Positions 1 through 7,833 of a DNA stretch of 44,188 bases are shown here, in pieces. Position numbers and translations under genes: made by a program. Location of the stretch: assembly GCF_001650195.1 (NCBI RefSeq), contig NZ_LXYR01000044.1, positions 1 through 44,188 on the forward strand, written 5' to 3'. The stretch is from Phormidesmis priestleyi BC1401. Lineage in GTDB: Bacteria; Cyanobacteriota; Cyanobacteriia; Leptolyngbyales; Leptolyngbyaceae. Positions within the stretch are counted from its first letter, which is position 1. Every line of letters begins with the position of its first letter. The notes beneath the pieces were generated by a model, which worked only from the letters and a program-made list of their open reading frames with translations, was not told the origin of the DNA and made no database searches.

Positions 1-8
1 AGTAAGAC

Positions 9-359
9 TTACTTTTCTTCGGTGTACGTATAAGACCCCAACTCACAGAGATTTAGCTCATCGCGTTCAACAATTTGACCCTCCGCAAAGTTGCCCCTGA
101 TGCCATACGCGCAAGTCGTCTTGCCGTCAGCAATCGTCACCGTTGCCGTTGCTCCAGGCTCGATCTCTGTGTGGAGAATGTTTTCTCCCCAAGTTTTAGA
201 AGCGGTGGGTTCTACATAAAACTCGGTCAGCGCTTTTGTGGTGTCGTTGTGTAAGGTAAATTCGAGATCTTCCGCGTGAGCACTTTGCATTCCAATGACC
301 AGAGCAGGCAGGGCTAAAGCGGAAGCCGTGAGAACGCGGCGAAGGGTGGAAGAGAGCAT
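9..359 (-). CDS. Small secreted protein of unknown function
   Basis: The 116-residue product starts with a classic signal peptide: a basic start (MLSSTLRRV), a hydrophobic core of about 18 residues and an AHA-E cleavage site near residue 29. The mature part is about 87 residues, acidic, with two cysteines (in TTCAYG and NLCELG) that could form a disulfide. It resembles a family of small periplasmic proteins common in cyanobacteria, but I know of no assigned function. It reads away from the recombinase and BREX genes and is probably not part of them. The start is the ATG at 357-359; no alternative start keeps the whole signal peptide. The gene is complete in the window. Confidence 0.7.
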   Translation of the reverse strand: MLSSTLRRVLTASALALPALVIGMQSAHAEDLEFTLHNDTTKALTEFYVEPTASKTWGENILHTEIEPGATATVTIADGKTTCAYGIRGNFAEGQIVERDELNLCELGSYTYTEEK

Positions 360-557
360 CTAGAGTTTTCCTAAACTATGAATATGACCAAAAGTTAACC
401 GACACCCAAAGCGATTCACAACAGTGTTTGCACGAGTTAGACGCTTCACGAGAAGAATATTATGTTTCAATTGCAGCAAGGTTCACATCGCGGTAGATAC
501 CTTGGGACAACTGCTAGCGGATAGTGCCCTTTTAGAAAGGCTGGAGAATACTCGGGA

Positions 558-607
558 TTGAGATGCAGTCGAGTAGGACATCACTGCCCTACTCGACTGC
601 ATCTCAA
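558..607. repeat. Perfect 20-bp inverted repeat with 10-base loop
   Basis: The arms are 558-577 (TTGAGATGCAGTCGAGTAGG) and 588-607, exact reverse complements separated by 10 bases. No T-run follows on either strand, so a simple terminator is unlikely. Its length matches the second perfect 20-bp palindrome inside the neighbouring recombinase gene, although the sequences differ. Confidence 0.8.
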
Positions 608-782
608 CCCCAACTATGCAACTCATGCTGCTGCCGCGCCTGACTCGGCGACAGCAAACTATATGCCCAGCATTTTTGATTCAGCGATCGACCCATTTGG
701 CATTGGCTGCAAAAATTTCCCTGATTATCGCTGGTCGGCAAAGGCTTTTATCCAATGCTTGCTATTATTCTGAGAATAGTCT

Positions 783-810
783 GATAGAGATAAGTCTAAT
801 TATCTCTATC
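783..810. other. dif-like Xer recombination site (candidate)
   Basis: Two perfect 11-bp inverted arms (GATAGAGATAA and TTATCTCTATC) flank a 6-bp centre (GTCTAA). This is the 11-6-11 geometry of Xer/dif core sites. It also has the dif-like inner motif ATAA-N6-TTAT, where XerC and XerD cut. It lies 28 bases upstream of a tyrosine recombinase gene. The geometry and position are seen directly; its use as a recombination site is inferred. A regulatory operator for the recombinase gene is the main alternative. Confidence 0.5.
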
Positions 811-838
811 TAAAATCCACCCACCTTTTTCTTCACCG

Positions 839-1904
839 ATGGCTTCATCCGCTTCTGACCCCGTTTTACCGATCGTGATCGTGCCGCTCGAAGGAGGCAA
901 GGAAAAGGAACCCCGACGCGAAGAACCTCCAGACCTGCGGCATTGGCAGATTGAGGAGTTTCTGCGTCAGACCGGCAAGGCAGACAACACCCAGCGCACT
1001 TATCGGGGACAGCTTCAGCGCTTTGCGGCCTGGTCTGAGAAGTCTTGGCTCGAGGTCACCCCCAGTCACATTGGCAAGTATCGGCGAGAACTGAAGCTAA
1101 AGGGGTTGAAGCCGACTTCGGTGAACCACGCCCTCAATACGCTGCGCTCGTTCTATAGCTGGTTCCGTCGCAGCAATGGCTACCCCTCGGGTAGCCATTG
1201 CTGCGACGAATCAGCCCTTACCGACGGATGCGATCGATTTGGAACGACAGGAGGAACCGCAAGCGGCTCACCTTGATGGGGAGGACTTGGGGGAGGTGTG
1301 GGCGGTGCTGGAGTTGGAGGAGAAAACGCGGGTGCGTGACCGGGCGGTCGTGTCGGTGCTGCTGCATGGGCTACGGGCATCGGAGGCATCGGCGCTGGAT
1401 GTCAGCAGCTGGAATGGCAAGATTTTAACCGTCCATCGGTACAAGGGGCAGAACGTGAGTGAGATACCCCTGAGTCGAGAGGCGCGATGCCATTTGAAAG
1501 CCTATCTGGAGTGGCGACGGCATCAAGGTGGAGCGTTTGAGCCAATGCCGGAGAGTCCCATGTTTTTGGCGCAAGATCCGAAGAGTGCCGGGAAGCGGTT
1601 AGGGTATAAGGGCTTGCATCGGATGGTGAAGAAGCTGGGGGCGATCGCGGGGGTGGAGAATCTGCATCCCCATCGGTTTCGGCATTCCTTCGGGACAGAG
1701 GTGACCAAGCGCGGGGTGGATCCGCTGTTTGGCAAGGAGTTGATGGGGATTAAGAGCGATCGGGTGTTTGAACGCTACACCAAGGGGGTGTTTAAGCAGG
1801 CAGCAGGTGAGGCGTATCTCAAGGCGATCGGGGAGAGTGATGAGGAGTCAGCAACCGAGTCTCAGAACTCATCTGTTAGTGACGATTCTATGGGACTAAA
1901 CTAA
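839..1904 (+). pseudogene. Tyrosine recombinase (XerC/D-like), frame broken at a hairpin
   Basis: The N-terminal SAM-like core-binding domain reads in one frame (839 to about 1183; HWQIEEFLRQTG then NTLRSFYSWFRRSNGY). The catalytic domain reads in another (about 1209-1904). The catalytic domain keeps the Arg box (GLRASEAS), the HxxR box (HPHRFRHSFG) and the nucleophilic Tyr in ERYTKG at 1776-1778. Removing bases 1184-1208 (25 nt) would join the two frames as NGY-NQPLPTDAIDL and give a normal-length enzyme of about 345 residues. Those 25 nt contain the right arm of a perfect 20-bp inverted repeat whose left arm is the preceding coding sequence. The gene is therefore probably inactivated by a self-templated insertion. 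Bypass of the hairpin or an assembly artefact are alternatives. The start is the ATG at 839. Confidence 0.75.
1166..1208. repeat. Perfect 20-bp inverted repeat inside recombinase gene
   Basis: The arms 1166-1185 (CGTCGCAGCAATGGCTACCC) and 1189-1208 are exact reverse complements with a 3-base loop (CTC). The left arm is ordinary coding sequence, so the right arm looks like an inverted copy of it. The repeat sits exactly where the reading frame changes. Confidence 0.9.
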
Positions 1905-2580
1905 GACAAAAAGCTTGCAGAATAGAAGTTACAGGTACTAAAAAGAAGAGTGGGTTTTGAGAATCTTTAGCGTCCGTTATTAAGAAGATGAAAGGAGTGA
2001 TCGCCCCTCGACGACAGAATAAGACTTTCAGCCTCTCAAAACCCTTCCCAAAATCAAAGTCTCACAACTTTAATCCATCAATGGGTTCTGAGAGTCTCGA
2101 CCGTTGCCTGATTAAGCGCTTTCGGCAATGAGACATGAGGGCTAAACAAGCTTAAATCTCCGAAGAGAAGTAAGAGCGGATTTAAGATCGACAGCTCAAT
2201 GTAGCAATCACCCTTCCAGCAATTCCTTATAATTCTGGCGATACTGGCACGAATCGGGTTTCCTATTTACCCGTCGCCAAGGGCATATAGCAGCAGCCCA
2301 AAACTCACCAGCAGGAGTAGGCGGTCGTTCAAATGGTGAGCAGTGAGCAGAAAAATGACTCCGAGGCAGCATGTTTATTCAGTGTGTATCCCTGCACCAT
2401 CAACTGTCTCTTGGCAGAACATCATGAGCATCTTGATGACGACGATGGAAGAGTAGTGCCAAGATAGGGGGAATGCTATGGACGGGGTACCTAAGATGTT
2501 TTCATCTGTCTCTGTCTCTATCACCTGCTTCAATCCAAACTTGATGTTTGAGTTGAAAAACTATCGAAAGGTTAGAACGG
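1905..2580. other. BREX upstream intergenic region, no gene seen
   Basis: The 676 bases between the recombinase and brxB contain no convincing gene. In particular no WYL-domain regulator (BrxR) and no brxA are seen here. A short open frame at 2478-2693 overlaps the start of brxB and has no recognisable domain. An 8-bp inverted repeat (TCTTGGCA 2410-2417, TGCCAAGA 2458-2465) lies in the presumed leader of the BREX operon, whose promoter must be in this stretch. Confidence 0.5.
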
Positions 2581-3174
2581 ATGTCCTTACTGACGATCCA
2601 ACAACGACTCAATGCCCTACTGCCTGCATTACAATCTCCTCGCTTGCTAGAAAATCAGGGTATTGGCAACGAGATAGGTTTCTATATTTTTGATTACAAC
2701 CCAGAGCATGAGCCGTTGGTTCAGCAGCACATTCCCAAACTGCGATCGAAGCTTGAGTTACCGCCTAGCAATCTAAAGATTGTTGAGATTAACCTATATG
2801 GCGCAGTTTTAAGCATTCTGGAAGAGCGCAAAGTTTTACAAAAGGCATTTGAACTGGAATCTAGCAAAGGGAGCGCGGCTTTGAAGAAGTCGGTTAAACC
2901 GATGGTGCGTCCTGAGCAGGTCGTTGATTACATTCAGAAACAGCTTCAAGGGAATGAGCGGCTGATTTTTCTAACGGGTGTGGGAGCCTGTTACCCAATT
3001 TTGCGCGCTCACACGATTCTCAATAACCTGCATTCAGTCCTCGATCGCACTCCACTTGTGATGTTTTTCCCCGGATCGTATGACGGACATGAGTTACGGT
3101 TGTTTAACACGCTCAAGGATGACAACTATTATCGCGCTTTTCCTTTAGTGCCTCGCCAGGAGTATTTAGCATGA
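2581..3174 (+). CDS. brxB: BrxB, BREX protein (DUF1788)
   Basis: This 197-residue protein has the DUF1788 signature. A mid-protein LIFLTGVGACYPILRAH segment is followed by PLVMFFPGSYDGHELRLF, and it ends with the NYYRAFPLV motif typical of BrxB. BrxB is a small core component of type 1 BREX, required for defence, with no known catalytic activity. The ATG at 2581 is preceded by GAAAGG about 12 bases upstream. The gene overlaps brxC by four bases (ATGA), indicating translational coupling. In canonical type 1 loci brxA precedes brxB; here brxA is at the far end on the other strand. Confidence 0.92.
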   Translation: MSLLTIQQRLNALLPALQSPRLLENQGIGNEIGFYIFDYNPEHEPLVQQHIPKLRSKLELPPSNLKIVEINLYGAVLSILEERKVLQKAFELESSKGSAALKKSVKPMVRPEQVVDYIQKQLQGNERLIFLTGVGACYPILRAHTILNNLHSVLDRTPLVMFFPGSYDGHELRLFNTLKDDNYYRAFPLVPRQEYLA

Positions 3175-6100
3175 ACATTGATCAACTGTTCCAAAAGAGC
3201 ATTCACCGCAACATTAACGGTGTGATTAAAGTCGCTCAACAGGACTATGAAAGTGTTCGGCAAGAACTCGAAGAATATATTGTGACGAAGGAGTTAGACA
3301 AGCATTTTCACGCTTTCTTCGAGCGCTATACCAGTGCGCTAGACACCCCTACCGACAAAATGGGGGTTTGGATTTCTGGCTTCTTTGGCTCAGGAAAATC
3401 TCACTTCCTCAAAATTCTGTCTTATCTACTCGCCAATCAGGAATTGAATGGTCGACAGGCTGTAGATTTTTTTGACGAGAAAAGAATTCCTGATTCAATT
3501 CTACGAGCAAACATTATTCGATCGGCTCATGTGTCAGCGGATGTGGTTCTATTTAACATTGACTCCAAAGCTGATGCCACGAGCAAAAACCAGAAAGACA
3601 GCATTGTAAAGGTCTTTCAGAAGGTATTTGATGAGCATTTAGGGTACTTTGGCACAGTGCCTGCGATCGCCGAATTTGAGCGCACGTTAGACGAACAGGG
3701 CAATTATCTGTCCTTCCAAGAGGCATTTCAGGCGGCGAGCGGTGTGTCCTGGCAGGGAGCGAGAGACGCTTGGGGCTTCCATCAAGACGAGATTAGCCAA
3801 GCGTTGCAGGTCAGCCGAAGAATGAGCGCTGATGCAGCCGATCGGTTGGTGGAAACCTACGACCAGAACTACAGCCTGAGCGTTGAGCAGTTTGCTTGCA
3901 CGGTGCGACAATACCTTGATAAGAAGGGGTTACAGCATCGCTTGATCTTCATGGTGGATGAAGTCGGGCAATATATTGGCGAGAATAGTGACCTGATGCT
4001 GAACTTACAGACTGTTGTGGAAGATTTGGGGGTTCATTGTAGTGGACGTGCCTGGGTTGCGGTCACTTCTCAAGAGGCGATGGATGAAATTACGAAGAAT
4101 CGCATCAAAGGCAATGATTTTTCTAAGATTGTGGGGCGGTTCCACCGTCCGTTAATTTTGTCTTCTGCTAACACAGATGAGGTGATTCGGCTCCGCTTGC
4201 TGGCAAAGACTGAATCTGCTGAAGCGGCTCTCAAAACGCTGTATGGCGAAAAGGCTCCACTACTCAAAAACCAGCTTGCCTTCACCCAAGATAGTGCCGA
4301 GATGCCAGGATATCGGAGTGAGGGTGAGTTTATCGCGACCTATCCGTTCATTCCCTATCAGTTTGGCTTGCTGCAAAAGGTCTTTACCCAAATTCGCTTG
4401 ATGGGTGCTGCCGGGAAGCACTTGGCATCGGGAGAACGATCGCTCCTAGATGCATTTCAAGTAGCAGCACGAGCCGTTGCCGATCAGCACAGCGACATTT
4501 TGGTGCCCTTTCACACGTTTTATCTAGCGATCGAGGGTTTCTTAGATAGTGCTGTCAGCCAGGTAATTAGTCAGGCAAAAGAGAATTCGCAGCTTCAACC
4601 GTTTGACATTGATCTGCTCAAAACGCTGTTTATGGTCAAATATGTCAAAGAAATTCACGCCAATTTAGATAACCTAACCACCCTTTGCCTCAGCAGCATT
4701 GACCAAGACAAGCTGTTATTGCGGCAGCAAGTCCAGGATGGATTGAATCGATTGGAGCGGCAAACCTTGATCCAGCGTGTGGGGGATGATTACGGCTTCT
4801 TGACTCACGAAGAGCAAGATGTGGGGCGAGCGATCAAGAATATTGAAATCGATCCAGGGAAAGTTACCACTGAGTTTCAGGGAATGGTGTGGAACTCAAT
4901 TTTCACTGACAAAAAGCTGAAATACGACTCTCGTCATCAATATAGTTTTAATCGAAAGCTAGACGATCAGTCATTTGGGCAGCAGCTTGATGATTTTGCG
5001 CTGCATCTAATCACCCCTTATGCCGATCGCTACCAAGAGTTACAGTCAAACGAAGCCTGCATGTTGGGTACAAGTTCTGGACAGGAAGTGTTAATCCGCT
5101 TACCAGATGACGGACAGCTAATCGATGAGGTGAATGAGTTAGTTAGAACAGATGAGTATCATCGCCGCACCGATCAAAGTACGCTCACACAATCGTTGAA
5201 AACTGTTCTGGCAATTCGAGGAGAGCAGAACAGCAAACGACGCTCTGATATTGAGAATAAGCTCCGTAATTTAATTGCCCAGGCGGATGTATTTGCCAAC
5301 GGTAGCAAGGTTGAGGTCAGCACCCGTGATGCTAAAGCATTACTCACTGAGGGCTTGACCTACCTGATTGGCAATATCTACACCAAGCTTAACTATGTTG
5401 AGAGCGGGTTTGCGACCGAGGATGAAGTGACCAATGCCTTGACTCGTGAAACTGAGGTGCAGAATTTACAAGGCAATCACCCCAACGCGGCAGCACACGG
5501 AGAGATGGAAAGCTGGCTAACGAATGAGGCACGATCGCATCGACGAGTCAGTATCCGGTTGCTGCGGGAGAAATTTGAGGCGCGTCCCTGCGGCTGGTCA
5601 GAGTTTGATGTGCTGGGGGTGATGGCAGAACTAATCAATAAAGGCAAAGCCGAACTACGCCGCGCTCAGAAAACTGTCAACTCAAAAGAAAGAGGACTGG
5701 TTGCCAAGCTGCGGGCAAAGATTGGGCTAGATGAATATCTAGTGCATCTGTGTCAGGAAGTTGATTCGGTGAGCCTGCGTGTGGCGAGAGAGTTAGCAAA
5801 CGATCTCTTACCCAGTGCGCCTCCGACCGATCCGCTCAAGCTCTATGAGGAGTATCAGCAAATATTTAAGCAAGGGTGTATCGACCTTCAAAGCTGGCGC
5901 GATCAAGCGGAACGAGATCAGTTACCGTTTGCAGCGTTGCTGACACAGCATTTGGAGGTGTTACGCAAGTTATCGGAAACGGACGGGACAGCAACGTTCT
6001 TCAATGCAGTCCGTGATCAGAAGGAGAAGATTGAAGACTATACCGATGATAGGCAGAAGCTGAAGTCGTTCTTCACGGCTCAATTTACTATCTTCCTGAA

Positions 6101-6719
6101 AGCCAGATCAGATTTGGCAAAGCTGGAGCCAGAGTTGCGCCACATTAGCGAGGCAAAACTGCTGGGACAGGTAGAAACGGCCCGATCGATTCTCAATATG
6201 AGTGACCCAACCGCCCAAATTCCTCAGCTAGGAGGATTGCTAAAACCCGTTCAAGATCAGGTGCAAGTAATTTTGCAACGACAGGTGGCTGAGGTGCAAC
6301 AGATTGGCAGTCGAGTCAGAGAACAGGTGGGAGACTATGCACGATCGGCTCATGGAACGGTGATCGATCGCCTCGATCTGACTCCATTCACGCAGGAGAT
6401 TGAGCAGGTGAATCGTGCTGCTAGAAGTGCCATCAGCATTGATTCGGCGATCGCCCGTCAAAGTGACCTGGAAAACCTCTATTTAGCGTTGATTCAGCGG
6501 GTCGATCGTCAAGCGATCGAGATTCTAGAACAACTCAGGAAACAGCCGGATTCAGAGAACCTGGTGGTGCAGGCGAAGCCTATTGTGCCGATCAAGGTGG
6601 CACGAGTTGCCCCGAAACCTGTCCTTGAGACGGCTGCGGACGTTGAGGAGTATCTAACGGCACTGCGAGGAACGCTGATGAGAGAAATTGAGCAGGAGAA
6701 ACGAGTCCGGTTGGAGTAA
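3171..6719 (+). CDS. brxC: BrxC, BREX AAA+-type ATPase
   Basis: The 1182-residue size is normal for type 1 BrxC. A P-loop GFFGSGKS lies at residues 70-77 and a Walker B-like strand (IFMVDEVG) near residues 258-264. A long helical C-terminal half follows, and the last 80 residues are rich in basic and acidic residues. BrxC is the large ATPase of BREX, related to PglY/DUF499 proteins, and is thought to act on DNA or as a scaffold with PglX and PglZ in the cytoplasm. The start is the ATG that overlaps the brxB stop. It is followed after eight bases by the AbrB-type antitoxin gene, so a toxin-antitoxin pair separates brxC from pglX. Confidence 0.93.
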   Translation: MNIDQLFQKSIHRNINGVIKVAQQDYESVRQELEEYIVTKELDKHFHAFFERYTSALDTPTDKMGVWISGFFGSGKSHFLKILSYLLANQELNGRQAVDFFDEKRIPDSILRANIIRSAHVSADVVLFNIDSKADATSKNQKDSIVKVFQKVFDEHLGYFGTVPAIAEFERTLDEQGNYLSFQEAFQAASGVSWQGARDAWGFHQDEISQALQVSRRMSADAADRLVETYDQNYSLSVEQFACTVRQYLDKKGLQHRLIFMVDEVGQYIGENSDLMLNLQTVVEDLGVHCSGRAWVAVTSQEAMDEITKNRIKGNDFSKIVGRFHRPLILSSANTDEVIRLRLLAKTESAEAALKTLYGEKAPLLKNQLAFTQDSAEMPGYRSEGEFIATYPFIPYQFGLLQKVFTQIRLMGAAGKHLASGERSLLDAFQVAARAVADQHSDILVPFHTFYLAIEGFLDSAVSQVISQAKENSQLQPFDIDLLKTLFMVKYVKEIHANLDNLTTLCLSSIDQDKLLLRQQVQDGLNRLERQTLIQRVGDDYGFLTHEEQDVGRAIKNIEIDPGKVTTEFQGMVWNSIFTDKKLKYDSRHQYSFNRKLDDQSFGQQLDDFALHLITPYADRYQELQSNEACMLGTSSGQEVLIRLPDDGQLIDEVNELVRTDEYHRRTDQSTLTQSLKTVLAIRGEQNSKRRSDIENKLRNLIAQADVFANGSKVEVSTRDAKALLTEGLTYLIGNIYTKLNYVESGFATEDEVTNALTRETEVQNLQGNHPNAAAHGEMESWLTNEARSHRRVSIRLLREKFEARPCGWSEFDVLGVMAELINKGKAELRRAQKTVNSKERGLVAKLRAKIGLDEYLVHLCQEVDSVSLRVARELANDLLPSAPPTDPLKLYEEYQQIFKQGCIDLQSWRDQAERDQLPFAALLTQHLEVLRKLSETDGTATFFNAVRDQKEKIEDYTDDRQKLKSFFTAQFTIFLKARSDLAKLEPELRHISEAKLLGQVETARSILNMSDPTAQIPQLGGLLKPVQDQVQVILQRQVAEVQQIGSRVREQVGDYARSAHGTVIDRLDLTPFTQEIEQVNRAARSAISIDSAIARQSDLENLYLALIQRVDRQAIEILEQLRKQPDSENLVVQAKPIVPIKVARVAPKPVLETAADVEEYLTALRGTLMREIEQEKRVRLE

Positions 6720-6727
6720 TTGGGCGT

Positions 6728-7000
6728 ATGTCATACTTTGATCAGCGTATGACAGAAAATAAACTGATGTCGATGAGCAAAGTTGGGGGACGCTATCAGG
6801 TTGTTGTTCCTAAAGAAATTAGAGAGGCACTGAACCTGAAACCTGGTGACTATTTAGAAGTCACAATTGTAGATGGAGCCGTGGTGATGGTTCCACAAGG
6901 CTCTTATACCTCACGATTGTTTGGTAAACACCAAGACGTTTGGCAGGGAGAAGACGCAGTGGCGTATGTGCGGCGTGAGCGAGAATCATGGCGCGACTAA
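6728..7000 (+). CDS. AbrB/SpoVT-type antitoxin (VapB-like)
   Basis: The 90-residue protein carries a swapped-hairpin AbrB DNA-binding domain (KVGGRYQVVVPKEIREALNLKPGDYLEV, residues about 18-45) and an acidic/basic tail that would bind the toxin. It overlaps the PIN-domain gene by 13 bases, the usual arrangement of type II VapBC pairs. The complex probably represses its own transcription, and here perhaps influences the BREX operon it sits in. ATGs also exist at 6755, 6767 and 6773; the AbrB fold begins only after these, so the true start is uncertain. Confidence 0.85.
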   Translation: MSYFDQRMTENKLMSMSKVGGRYQVVVPKEIREALNLKPGDYLEVTIVDGAVVMVPQGSYTSRLFGKHQDVWQGEDAVAYVRRERESWRD

Positions 7001-7434
7001 CCGACCTTCAAGGGTGCAGGGTTGGGCTGGATACAGTGGTGTTTATCTATGCCTTAGAAGGGCATCCTACCTTTGGCGATCGTGCGACCCAGTTGTTTGA
7101 ACGCATTGAGCGAGGGACGATCAAAGCCTCTGCTTGTGATCTGGTATTAGCAGAGTTGATGGTGAAACCTTTGCGCTCAGGACGAGCAGATATTGCGGAA
7201 GGCTATGCCGCGACGTTGCCCCAGTTCCCGAACTTGAACTTTTGTGCCATGACTCAAGCGATCGTCCTTGCGGCAGCGCGATTACGAGGAAGCAGTAAGT
7301 TGGGTTTGGTGGATGCGCTGCATCTGGCGGCAACTCATGCTGATGGCTGCACTCTTTTCATTACCAACGACACGGCAATTCAGCATCCCGACCCAGGGTT
7401 AACGATTCTTTTGTTGTCTGATCTTTATGTTTAA
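6988..7434 (+). CDS. PIN-domain ribonuclease toxin (VapC-like)
   Basis: The 148-residue product has the PIN-domain acidic residues in order: D15 in GLDTVVFIYALEGHP, an E in LAELMVKPL, D in LVDALHLAA and D in FITNDTAI. These bind Mg2+/Mn2+ for RNA cleavage in the family. It partners the AbrB-type antitoxin immediately upstream. The pair is inside the BREX operon, where it could stabilise the locus on the plasmid or respond to loss of BREX expression; this role is inferred. Confidence 0.88.
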   Translation: MARLTDLQGCRVGLDTVVFIYALEGHPTFGDRATQLFERIERGTIKASACDLVLAELMVKPLRSGRADIAEGYAATLPQFPNLNFCAMTQAIVLAAARLRGSSKLGLVDALHLAATHADGCTLFITNDTAIQHPDPGLTILLLSDLYV

Positions 7435-7467
7435 TGTCTTTTTCTGCTGCAATTCAAAAGGAGAAGC

Positions 7468-7833
7468 ATGGAATTTAGTTTGCATAATGACAAGATGCAA
7501 GGGTATATCTCGATCGCACAGCGGAGATCGCAGAGCCGTTTGGAACAGCTAGTGCAGCGCCGAGCGCAGGGGATGGAGGTATCTCGGAAGGCAGCGAACT
7601 TATTGAAACAGGAATTTGGTGTAGGACGAGTCGTTTTGTTTGGCTCAGTGTTGGGAGAAGACTTCCATGAATCGTCCGATCTTGATCCGGCAGTCTGGGG
7701 TTTGCCAGAATCTCTCTATTTTAAGGCGATCGCTCGGTTGGAGGGGTTAGACGGATTCGCGATCGATCTGGTAGAAGCTCAACACGCCCTGCCTCACATT
7801 GCAGACGCAATTAAGAATGGGATTGATTTATGA
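7468..7833 (+). CDS. MNT-type nucleotidyltransferase domain protein
   Basis: The 121-residue protein contains the minimal nucleotidyltransferase motif GS-x9-SD-x-D (FGSVLGEDFHESSDLDPAV, residues about 56-74), with metal-binding aspartates in SDLD. In HEPN/MNT toxin-antitoxin pairs such proteins are antitoxins that modify or mask a HEPN RNase. No HEPN gene follows; instead the gene overlaps pglX by four bases (ATGA). It may be an orphan antitoxin or may have been recruited to the BREX operon. A strong ribosome-binding site (AAAAGGAGA, 7456-7464) precedes the ATG at 7468. The N-terminal 50 residues form a likely coiled helix. Confidence 0.8.
   Translation: MEFSLHNDKMQGYISIAQRRSQSRLEQLVQRRAQGMEVSRKAANLLKQEFGVGRVVLFGSVLGEDFHESSDLDPAVWGLPESLYFKAIARLEGLDGFAIDLVEAQHALPHIADAIKNGIDL

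Larger units (their letters stand above)
360..838. other. Intergenic stretch rich in palindromes
   Basis: No convincing gene lies here. Short open frames at 558-773 and 616-813 have no recognisable domain and overlap each other. The stretch holds a perfect 20-bp inverted repeat (558-577/588-607) and a 28-bp dif-like palindrome (783-810) 28 bases upstream of the recombinase start. Confidence 0.6.

Noticed and set aside
2478-2693. Open frame overlapping the start of brxB
   Set aside because: It overlaps brxB in another frame and has no recognisable feature.
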